Of a DNA stretch of 51,967 nt, positions 15,905-22,963 are shown in pieces (positions within the stretch are counted from its first letter, which is position 1; each line of letters starts with the position of its first letter). The stretch spans positions 1-51,967 of the forward strand of contig CAMNFS010000008.1 of assembly GCA_946537255.1 (NCBI GenBank), given 5' to 3'. The notes below the pieces were generated by a model, which was not told the origin of the DNA, ran no database searches, and saw nothing but the letters and a program-made list of their open reading frames with translations. Origin of the DNA: an uncultured Erysipelotrichaceae bacterium. Its GTDB lineage: Bacteria; Bacillota_I; Bacilli_A; Erysipelotrichales; Erysipelotrichaceae. The position numbers and the translations under genes are program-made.

Positions 15905-17447
15905 AGTAAACTTCTTCTTCCTGTCCTGTCGCGGCAATCTCTTCGCCAAGCACTGGCTCAGGCAGGATGGCTGTCTCTTCCTGAACAGGCTCCGGTTCCG
16001 TTTCCATTTCCGCCTCTTTCACGGATTCTGTTTCCTGAATCTCTCCGACGGCGGCAGTTGTGCCCTCAAGGGCTTCAACCCAGCCAGGCAGCGCCGGAAT
16101 CCAGCGCTTTTTGCCGATGCGGTACCAGGAATACACCGCATCCTTTGCCTCTTCATATACCGTATAAACACTGCCCTCATTCAGGGTTCCCACCATTGCG
16201 GATGAAGCATCCGGAGAAGTATGCACTTCGGTATTGCGGGCATTCACACGGATCTGAAAGGGATCCATATCCCGTTCCCGGGCTTCCTGAATCTCGTCGT
16301 TGTCAAAGAATTCGACATCCCCTTCCTTCGTTTCAATCCACCGCTTTTCGCCGATCCGGTACCAGGTGGATTCTTCTTCCTTCTTTTCCTCAAACACCTG
16401 ATAGCGCTCGCCGATGGTAGCCTCACCCTGTTCCTCATCGCCGGCTTTGGCTTCCTCATAAACCGGAATCCGGTCAGCCTGAACAATCAGATATCCAAGC
16501 GTTTCCTCGTCAGTTTCTTCCTCATTGGCCATGGGCATCTCGGTCCATTCCAGCTCCGGCGGCACATTTCTGACATATTCTGTCTCATACACCATCTGAG
16601 TGGAACCGCCGCCGTCAAAGCGGATTGCGTCATAGGCGCCGAGTTCGCCGAGAAAATAACGGATCCGGTCTTCGGCAACCGTGCCGTAGATCGTAATCAG
16701 AAGAAACTGCAGATCTGATTTCTGGGCGAGGATGGTCACTGCCCGTCCGAACGCCCGATAGTTGATTCCGCCGGAACTTCCGCCGGTGATGTCCTGCTGA
16801 ACGCCATTGGCATAATAAGTGAAGGAGCCTGATACACCGAAGGCACCGCCGTCGATCGTATATCCGGTCCACCACGCCCAGCCGGCATCGCAGCACCATC
16901 CGCCGCCGGACCAGCCGTGATATCTCAGTTTCAGATTGTCGCCGTCAATATAGGCAGTCGCAAAACCGCTGCCGTAGGCAGGCGTACACGGTTCCCCATT
17001 CCACCAGGCCCACTCATTGTACCGGCGGACCGCGCCGACCGGTTTGCCATAGTTTCCGCCGCCGCCGTTTTCAAAGTACCCGGCATTGATGGAACCGGCA
17101 AAGTGATATCCCTGTTCCAGCCGGTATCCGTCCACCATTGAATTGATATGGGCGGGAGTGGCGCTGTAATCCACCTGAACCAGTGTGTTTTCCGTCGGAT
17201 TGACGCGCAGAATATCGTAGGTCACGCCGTCAAGAACACCCTCTTCATGCGTGATGTCATCATTTTCGCCTTTGGTATAAACAGAAATCGCGGTACTGAC
17301 GGGACGTCTGAGATAATGAACCCGCTTGGTCTCATCCCAGGAGTTCTGTACCTCCTCGGCATGTACCGGCACGATCCCGTTCACTGTCATAATGGCCAGA
17401 AACAGAGCCGCCGCGATTCCTTTTTTTCTTCTTCTGGTATCTTTCAT
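15903..17447 (-). CDS. Secreted phosphodiester glycosidase-domain (NAGPA-type) protein with SH3-like repeats and acidic tail
   Basis: A 514-residue paralogue of the downstream protein. The signal peptide ends at about VHA-EE (residue 30). The NAGPA-type domain includes INAGYFENGGGGNYGKPVGA, GRAVTILAQKSDLQFLLITI and DGGGSTQMVYE. It has an aromatic, cysteine-containing loop, GWSGGGWCCDAGWAWW, that the paralogue lacks in that form. Two SH3-like repeats follow, ending STWYRIGEKRWI and YSWYRIGKKRWIPALPGWVE, then a tail of about 60 residues rich in Glu, Pro and Thr. A TATAAT lies upstream and a hairpin follows the stop. It probably acts outside the cell on a glycan phosphodiester. Duplication with tail gain suggests a divided role with the shorter copy. 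Confidence 0.85.
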   Translation of the reverse strand: MKDTRRRKKGIAAALFLAIMTVNGIVPVHAEEVQNSWDETKRVHYLRRPVSTAISVYTKGENDDITHEEGVLDGVTYDILRVNPTENTLVQVDYSATPAHINSMVDGYRLEQGYHFAGSINAGYFENGGGGNYGKPVGAVRRYNEWAWWNGEPCTPAYGSGFATAYIDGDNLKLRYHGWSGGGWCCDAGWAWWTGYTIDGGAFGVSGSFTYYANGVQQDITGGSSGGINYRAFGRAVTILAQKSDLQFLLITIYGTVAEDRIRYFLGELGAYDAIRFDGGGSTQMVYETEYVRNVPPELEWTEMPMANEEETDEETLGYLIVQADRIPVYEEAKAGDEEQGEATIGERYQVFEEKKEEESTWYRIGEKRWIETKEGDVEFFDNDEIQEARERDMDPFQIRVNARNTEVHTSPDASSAMVGTLNEGSVYTVYEEAKDAVYSWYRIGKKRWIPALPGWVEALEGTTAAVGEIQETESVKEAEMETEPEPVQEETAILPEPVLGEEIAATGQEEEVY

Positions 17448-17469
17448 TTTTCACCGTTCACAGTCCATC

Positions 17470-17475
17470 ATTATA
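17470..17475 (-). promoter_or_regulatory. Possible -10 element for the second NAGPA-type gene
   Basis: A minus-strand TATAAT about 23 bases before the start at 17447, in the context GGTATAATGATGG. No good -35 was found at 16-18 bases. Confidence 0.35.
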
Positions 17476-17841
17476 CCGGGGATTTCGCCAAAAGGAAGAG
17501 AAAATGACTGGTCACCCCCTTTATTTCCAGACGATTGGAAAAGATTCATGTGAAACAGTTTTCAGATTCCGGCTGTATTCCCTGAAACAAACAGAAAGGT
17601 GCTGTTACAAGAAAGCCGGTTCCAGCCTGTCAAACCGCTGGAAATACAGTTCAAAGCTGAAAACTTCAGTTGAAATTCTCAACAATTCATTTTAATTGGC
17701 ATCAGCTGATGTCAGTTTCATCATGCCTTAATCGTAGATTCCTGCTCTCTTAACTCATCATTCATTCAATATCCTGCATCATCACTCCCTTCAGATTTTC
17801 CGGACTTTAATTTTGGTTGGCCCCCTATCAACTTTGGAGAG
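17476..17841. other. Gene-poor intergenic stretch
   Basis: About 370 bases between the promoter of the second NAGPA-type gene and the terminator of the glycosyltransferase operon. I see no supported coding frame. It holds a short inverted repeat GTTGA-AATTC-TCAAC near 17669-17683 and a CATCAGCTGATG palindrome near 17700-17711. It could carry upstream control sites or be a decayed gene remnant. Confidence 0.4.
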
Positions 17842-17868
17842 AAAAAAGGCGGCGGAAGATCCGCTACC
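17842..17868 (-). terminator. Rho-independent terminator of the rmlA-to-GT10 operon
   Basis: Minus-strand GG-ta-GCGGA-TCT-TCCGC-cg-CC followed by TTTTTT. The hairpin includes the TAG stop of the family 10 glycosyltransferase gene. Confidence 0.75.
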
Positions 17869-18862
17869 TTGAACGTTTTTTAGAAAGCATCGTGCCGTTT
17901 GCGATGCGCCTGATCTGATTGGCTGCCCGATGGACACTGGTATGAATATGCTTTTCATAGAACGCATGGCGGAGAATCATCTCATCATGCGCCTTTGTAT
18001 ACATGGAATGAGGTCTTCGGAATGCCTTCTCATACGGCTGATCAATAATATGGATCAGAAACTTCTCAAACAGATCCGGGTCTGCATATTCAAGAACCGG
18101 CGGCTCATTGATCATCGCAAGATAGCGCTCCTCATCCTGATCGATCGCCCGCACTTCTTCAAGCACTTCCTCAAAGCTGTCATAGTCATGACAGGAAACA
18201 AACGCCTTCGGGTTGAAGTCCTCTGCCGCCGTGGGATCTCCGTAATAGATCGGAACTGCCCGTGAAGCAAAGGCATCGACAATCTTCTCTGTTACGTATC
18301 CTGGATAGCAGGCATTTTCACATGCAATGCAGAAGCGGTAGTTTCTGCCGAAAGCGATCTTGTCCTTGACCGCACCGCCCACATTGTTCCGATAGCGGCC
18401 GCCGCTTGCGACAGGCTGATAGGTACTGAGTGTTTCAAACAGTCGGGTCCGATCATCCTGGCCGAAGCAGTTGGACACAACGAAGGAACAGAACCCCTTC
18501 TTTGCCTTCAGCTCTTCCCTTGTAAACACAGGCCGATCCTTTAAGGAAAGATATTCCTTTTCATAGCCATGAAACAGATAGTATGGAAAGCGGATATACC
18601 GGTCGCCGAATTCCAGCCGGTCAAACCCTGCCGCGTAGTCGCATTCATTGAAATCCGGTGTGATGCATTCGCCGGTATAGAAGATGCGCACGCAGTCATA
18701 GTTCAGATGATCCGTTCCGAAAACCGAATAGATCAGATATTCCGGACGATCCTTTGTTACGATCACATCGTAGTGTTTCTTCAGCAGCGGCAGATAGTCA
18801 TTGTTCAGCGGGTCAAAGCCGCGGTGCTGATCCGCAAAGGCAACCCGGATCGTCCGCTTCAT
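17864..18862 (-). CDS. Glycosyltransferase family 10 (alpha-1,3/4-fucosyltransferase-like)
   Basis: A 332-residue enzyme with the GT10 C-terminal hallmark NYRFCIACENACYPGYVTEK (about 174-193), continuing IVDAFASRAVPIYYGDP (194-210). The N-terminal half has DHLNYDCVRIFYTGECITPDF, as in Helicobacter-type enzymes. Characterised members use GDP-L-fucose to fucosylate GlcNAc-containing acceptors. No GDP-fucose pathway (gmd, fcl, fkp) lies in the window. The operon instead makes dTDP-linked 6-deoxy sugars and a galactofuranose-type donor, so the real donor is uncertain. Its ATG overlaps the mutase stop by 4 bp, and it is the last gene before a terminator. Confidence 0.87.
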   Translation of the reverse strand: MKRTIRVAFADQHRGFDPLNNDYLPLLKKHYDVIVTKDRPEYLIYSVFGTDHLNYDCVRIFYTGECITPDFNECDYAAGFDRLEFGDRYIRFPYYLFHGYEKEYLSLKDRPVFTREELKAKKGFCSFVVSNCFGQDDRTRLFETLSTYQPVASGGRYRNNVGGAVKDKIAFGRNYRFCIACENACYPGYVTEKIVDAFASRAVPIYYGDPTAAEDFNPKAFVSCHDYDSFEEVLEEVRAIDQDEERYLAMINEPPVLEYADPDLFEKFLIHIIDQPYEKAFRRPHSMYTKAHDEMILRHAFYEKHIHTSVHRAANQIRRIANGTMLSKKRSR

Positions 18863-20028
18863 CTGTTCTCCAGAAGCTGATCACAGAATGCCAGTGCCGC
18901 CTCGGTTATTGCGTCCATGTTGTAATAGCGATACTGCGCGAGCCGGCCCAGCAGATAGACATTGTCAATACCTGCAAGCAGGTCAACATAAGCCTGATAC
19001 TTCTCTCTCGACTCGTCCGTAAATACCGGATAGTACGGCACCCGGCCGTTCTTCCCGTTCCGGTCATAGGCAAACGGATACTCCACCGCGATGGTTGTCT
19101 TCTCCTTCGGCGGGTTTTTCTGCATGTTCTTGTATTCCGTAATTCTTGTATACGGATGCATGTCTGCCCGGGTCGGATAGTTGACGGTTGTGACCGGCTG
19201 AAAACGCCCTTTTTCCGTACGCACAGTGAATTCCAGACTGCGGTATGGAAGATCCCCGCAGCGGTAATTCAGCAATTGATCCACAAGGCCGGTATATACC
19301 ACAATGCCCTGGTACAGGCTGCCATCCAGCCACACTTCCTTCTTTTCCGGATCTACGGAGAGACGGTCCATCGCTTCGGTATTCAGAGCGATCTCAATGT
19401 TTTCATGATCCAGCATCTTTTCAAACATCGCGGTATAGCCCTGGTCCGGCATCTTCTGAAAGCTGTCCTGAAAATACCGGTCCTCATATCCGGTGATCAC
19501 CGGCACCCGGCCGGTAACTGCAGGATCGATTTCCTCAGCGGTATAGCCCCACTGCTTCATCGTGTAGTACTTGAAGACATGTTCAAAAATATACTCCGCG
19601 AGTTCCCGGATTTCCGGATCCTTATTTTTCCTGAGCTCAAGAATCGGAACCTTGTGATCCTCGCCATAGGCTTCCGTCAGAACGGATTTCAGATGTTCCG
19701 CCTTCTCCTTTTCAAACAGCATGTCAATGGACCGGAAGTTGAAGGGAATCGGAACCAGACGTCCCTGCACATATCCAAGCACCCGGTGCTCATAGTCATA
19801 CCAGCCGGTAAAGCGGGAAAGAAACTCCACTGCCCGGGAAGAATTCGTATGGAAAATATGCGGGCCGTACTCATGACGCATGACACCGTTGTCATCGAGC
19901 CAGTCATAGGCATTTCCGCCGATATGATTCCGCTTCTCAATAAGAAGAACGGATTTTCCATGTTCCGCAAGTACGCGGGCCGTCACTGCGCCGGCGAACC
20001 CGGCACCGATAATTACAGCGTCCTTCAT
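18859..20028 (-). CDS. glf: UDP-galactopyranose mutase homologue (or dTDP-fucopyranose mutase)
   Basis: An FAD flavoenzyme of 389 residues that contracts a sugar-nucleotide pyranose ring to a furanose. It shows the FAD motif IIGAGFAGAVTARVL (about 6-20), EKRNHIGGNAYDWL, EYGPHIFHT (53-61), YYTMKQWGY, PYTRITEYKN and the C-terminal GRLAQYRYYNMDAITEAA. These are hallmarks of the Glf family. The start at 20028 follows the rmlB stop by 2 bp; a longer frame upstream lacks similarity. It is flanked by rmlB and GT10 and sits in an operon with rmlA and a sugar reductase/epimerase. A dTDP-fucose mutase role (as Fcf2, a Glf homologue) is therefore as plausible as UDP-Galf synthesis. Confidence 0.88.
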   Translation of the reverse strand: MKDAVIIGAGFAGAVTARVLAEHGKSVLLIEKRNHIGGNAYDWLDDNGVMRHEYGPHIFHTNSSRAVEFLSRFTGWYDYEHRVLGYVQGRLVPIPFNFRSIDMLFEKEKAEHLKSVLTEAYGEDHKVPILELRKNKDPEIRELAEYIFEHVFKYYTMKQWGYTAEEIDPAVTGRVPVITGYEDRYFQDSFQKMPDQGYTAMFEKMLDHENIEIALNTEAMDRLSVDPEKKEVWLDGSLYQGIVVYTGLVDQLLNYRCGDLPYRSLEFTVRTEKGRFQPVTTVNYPTRADMHPYTRITEYKNMQKNPPKEKTTIAVEYPFAYDRNGKNGRVPYYPVFTDESREKYQAYVDLLAGIDNVYLLGRLAQYRYYNMDAITEAALAFCDQLLENR

Positions 20029-20030
20029 GA

Positions 20031-21053
20031 TTACTGTCTGTCCTTGTACATCTTGGCATAGTAATTCTGATATTCGCCGCTGACAATATGTTCCCACCAG
20101 TCCCGGTTCGAAAGATACCATTCAATGGTCTTCCGGATGCCGCTTTCAAAGCGGTACTCCGGCTTCCAGCCAAGTTCGGTTTCAATCTTGGTCGGATCCA
20201 TCGCGTAGCGCAGATCATGACCGGGCCGGTCCTTCACAAAATGGATCAGGGATTCCGGTTTGTTCAGAACTCTGAGAATGGTCTTTACGACTTCCAGGTT
20301 GGAAACCTCGTTATGACCGCCGATGTTGTAAACCTCTCCATCCCTGCCATTGCGGATAATAAGATCAATCGCCGAGCAGTGATCCGTAACATACAGCCAG
20401 TCTCTGACATTTGCGCCTTCCCCATAGACAGGAATGGACTCATCCGCGAGCGCTCTGGAAATGACTAACGGAATCAGCTTCTCCGGGAAGTGATACGGAC
20501 CGTAGTTGTTGGAGCAGCGGCTGATGGTCACCGGCAGTCCGAAGGTGCGGTGGTAGGCGTTGACCAGCAGATCAGCGGATGCTTTGGAAGCGCTGTATGG
20601 GCTGCTTGTATGAATCGGTGTATCTTCATGAAACAGAAGATCCGGCCGATCCAGCGGCAGATCTCCGTATACCTCATCCGTACTGACCTGATGATAGCGC
20701 TGGATACCGTATTTCCGGCAGGCATCCATCAGGGTCTGAACACCGAGAATATTTGTCTTCAGGAAAATACCGGGATCCTCGATCGAACGGTCGACATGCG
20801 ATTCCGCCGCGAAGTTGACAACAATGTCAAAATGTTCCTTCGCAAACAGATCATCGATGAAATCCCGGTCGGTAATGTCACCTTTGACAAACCGGAAATT
20901 CGGTCTGTCCATAATCGGTGAAAGTGTCTCAAGATTTCCCGCATAGGTCAGTGCGTCCAGGACAACCGTTTCATCCTCGGGATGGCTGTTTACCATCATA
21001 TGAGCAAAGTTGCCGCCGATAAATCCGGCTCCGCCGGTCACAAGAAGTTTCAT
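20031..21053 (-). CDS. rmlB: dTDP-glucose 4,6-dehydratase
   Basis: Extended short-chain dehydrogenase of 340 residues that converts dTDP-glucose to dTDP-4-keto-6-deoxyglucose. It has the NAD motif TGGAGFIGGNF (about 6-16), the catalytic STDEVYGDL (124-132) with the Asp-Glu pair specific to dehydratases, and the YxxxK pair Tyr153/Lys157 in SPYSASKAS. The C-terminal half contains NNYGPYHFPEKLIPL and GANVRDWLYVTDHC, as in RmlB. The ATG at 21053 has GGAGG five bases upstream and overlaps the preceding stop by 4 bp. The product feeds WecE and possibly the neighbouring reductase and mutase. Confidence 0.96.
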   Translation of the reverse strand: MKLLVTGGAGFIGGNFAHMMVNSHPEDETVVLDALTYAGNLETLSPIMDRPNFRFVKGDITDRDFIDDLFAKEHFDIVVNFAAESHVDRSIEDPGIFLKTNILGVQTLMDACRKYGIQRYHQVSTDEVYGDLPLDRPDLLFHEDTPIHTSSPYSASKASADLLVNAYHRTFGLPVTISRCSNNYGPYHFPEKLIPLVISRALADESIPVYGEGANVRDWLYVTDHCSAIDLIIRNGRDGEVYNIGGHNEVSNLEVVKTILRVLNKPESLIHFVKDRPGHDLRYAMDPTKIETELGWKPEYRFESGIRKTIEWYLSNRDWWEHIVSGEYQNYYAKMYKDRQ

Positions 21054-21937
21054 AATTCCCTCCATATCCGCGCTGTCTCAAGCGCGATTCCTTCCTCCAG
21101 TGATACTGCCGGACCCAGTCCGGTCAGCTGTTTCAGTTTTGTAATATCAAGTACGATGGACTGCACCACCGGTACATCGCTCTGCCGGTGTTCGATCCGG
21201 ATCTTCTGACCGGTGTGCCGCTGTACACTGTTGATAATCTCACGAAGACTTGTTCCCTGGCCGCTTCCGACATTGACCGTCTCATTGCATACGCCCTTTT
21301 CCAGAAGCGCGGAGATATATGCGCTGAGATCCGTGATGTAGAAATAATCGCGGACACTGCTGTCACTGACCCACATCTCAAATACCTCATGGCAAAGCGC
21401 CTTGCGGATCAGAATCGGAATCACTCCCTGCTTCTTCTCCGCGAGCTGATAGCCTCCGTATGGATTGGAAAGCCTCAGGATCAGATAATCCATGCCGGCA
21501 TCGCGGATCACCTGTTCACTGACAGCCTTGGATCTTGCATAAAGGCTGATCGGGGCGATGGGATCCGCTTCCGAGATCGGCCGTTCCGTATTGCCGTAAA
21601 TCGTGCCGCCGCTTGAAAAATGCACAAACAGACGGGCCCCGCCCTTTTTCAATGAAGCGGTCAGTTTCCCGTAAAGCGCCCGGATTTTTTCCAGCTCCGC
21701 TTCCTCACGGTCACTCTGTGCCGTATTTGCGACGAGCCCGATCGCGTCAATGATGACAGCGTCACGGAATTCCTGCCGGTCCATGACCGCCTCATCAAAG
21801 GCATTGACCATCCGGAAGGAGTCAAGCAATGGCACATACGGACTGTCGATGCCCCAGATTTCCGCATCAAAACGGTCTTTCAGCAGACCGTACAGATTAT
21901 ATCCGAGATATCCTGCTCCAAGTATGATTATCCGCAT
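21050..21937 (-). CDS. NAD-dependent epimerase/dehydratase (sugar-nucleotide reductase or 4-epimerase)
   Basis: A 295-residue extended short-chain dehydrogenase. It shows IILGAGYLGYNLY (4-16), FSSGGTIYGNTERPISE (catalytic Ser region) and Tyr133/Lys137 in SLYARSKAVS. LRLSNPYGGYQ and VRDYFYITDLSAYI resemble GalE-type proteins. It could be a UDP-glucose 4-epimerase supplying UDP-galactose to the mutase. Its position between rmlA and rmlB instead favours a reductase acting on dTDP-4-keto-6-deoxyglucose, as Fcf1 does for dTDP-D-fucose. It lies 4 bp from rmlA and overlaps rmlB by 4 bp. Substrate is unresolved from sequence alone. Confidence 0.8.
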   Translation of the reverse strand: MRIIILGAGYLGYNLYGLLKDRFDAEIWGIDSPYVPLLDSFRMVNAFDEAVMDRQEFRDAVIIDAIGLVANTAQSDREEAELEKIRALYGKLTASLKKGGARLFVHFSSGGTIYGNTERPISEADPIAPISLYARSKAVSEQVIRDAGMDYLILRLSNPYGGYQLAEKKQGVIPILIRKALCHEVFEMWVSDSSVRDYFYITDLSAYISALLEKGVCNETVNVGSGQGTSLREIINSVQRHTGQKIRIEHRQSDVPVVQSIVLDITKLKQLTGLGPAVSLEEGIALETARIWREL

Positions 21938-21941
21938 TCCG

Positions 21942-22850
21942 CTATGACTTTCTCCGACTCAGCTTTGACTTCACATTCTTTTTGGCAATGGCCCGCAGAT
22001 AGGTTCCGTATGGACTGTGGCCATAGCTTTCGGCAGCCTTCAGCAGGGCATCTTCATCAATCCAGTTGTTGTACCAGGCAATCTCTTCCGGAACCGAGAT
22101 CCGGATCCCCTGCACATCCTCAATCATGCGTACATATTCCGATGCCAGCGAAAGTGACTCAATCGTGCCGGTATCAAGCCAGGCAAAGCCCCGGCCGAAT
22201 ACGGTAATGTCCAGTTCGCCGTTTTCAAGATAGATCCGGTTCAGATCCGTAATTTCATATTCTCCCCGGGCACTTGGCTTCAGACGCTTTGCGTATTCCA
22301 CAACCCGGTTGTCATAGAAATACAGGCCGACCACGGCATAGCTGGATTTTGGATGTGCGGGCTTTTCCTCAAGGGAAATGACCCGTCCGTTTTCATCAAA
22401 CTCCGCGACACCGAACCGTTCCGGATCATTCACATACTGCCCGAATACCCGGGCATGCCCGGTTTCCGTGGTGCAGCGCACAGTTTCTCTGAGCATTGTT
22501 CCGAAATGATTTCCGTAGAAGATATTATCGCCGAGAATCAGGCAGACATCATCATCACCGATAAAATCAGCCCCGAGCACAAACGCCTGGGCAATCCCGT
22601 TGGGCTTTTCCTGCACCTTGTAGGAAAAGGATACGCCGAACTGGCTTCCATCCCCAAGCAGCCGCTCAAAATTCGGAAGATCCTGAGGAGTGGAAATGAT
22701 CAGAATATCCCTGATCTCCGCAAGCATCAATGTGCTCAGCGGATAATAGATCATCGGTTTGTCATAAACCGGCAGAAGCTGCTTCGATGTCACCCTCGTA
22801 AGAGGATACAGTCTTGTACCGCTTCCTCCGGCCAGAATAATACCCTTCAT
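21942..22850 (-). CDS. rmlA: Glucose-1-phosphate thymidylyltransferase
   Basis: Makes dTDP-glucose from glucose-1-phosphate and dTTP, the entry step for dTDP-deoxysugars. The 302-residue protein begins [18 protein letters not shown] with the nucleotidyl signature, followed by [20 protein letters not shown] and [28 protein letters not shown] and GFAWLDTGT complete the family pattern. AAGGAG lies nine bases before the chosen ATG. A six-codon upstream extension has no support. It is the first gene of the five-gene operon. A TAGAAT box at 22878-22883 may be its -10, but no clear -35 was found. Confidence 0.96.
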   Translation of the reverse strand: MKGIILAGGSGTRLYPLTRVTSKQLLPVYDKPMIYYPLSTLMLAEIRDILIISTPQDLPNFERLLGDGSQFGVSFSYKVQEKPNGIAQAFVLGADFIGDDDVCLILGDNIFYGNHFGTMLRETVRCTTETGHARVFGQYVNDPERFGVAEFDENGRVISLEEKPAHPKSSYAVVGLYFYDNRVVEYAKRLKPSARGEYEITDLNRIYLENGELDITVFGRGFAWLDTGTIESLSLASEYVRMIEDVQGIRISVPEEIAWYNNWIDEDALLKAAESYGHSPYGTYLRAIAKKNVKSKLSRRKS

Positions 22851-22924
22851 AAGTAAATTCTCCTTCAAGCCGTTCTTATTCTATCACAGAGCAAAAGCCC
22901 GTACGTAATCCCTTCACTGCCTGG

Positions 22925-22957
22925 AAAAAACAAAGGAGAACCTGATGCAGGCTCTCC
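22925..22957 (-). terminator. Rho-independent terminator after the LCP gene
   Basis: Minus-strand GGAGAGCCTG-CAT-CAGGTTCTCC forms a ten-pair stem (one G-U pair) followed by TTTGTTTTTT. It is one of the strongest terminators in the window and separates the LCP operon from rmlA. Confidence 0.85.
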
Positions 22958-22963
22958 TACGGC

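Noticed and set aside
14567-16420. Long plus-strand open frame across the two NAGPA-type genes
   Set aside because: It is antisense to two convincing secreted proteins and low in recognisable features. It crosses the terminator between them.
17669-17711. Small inverted repeats in the 17.5-17.8 kb gap as an attachment site or operator
   Set aside because: They are short, unlinked to any mobile gene, and could arise by chance.
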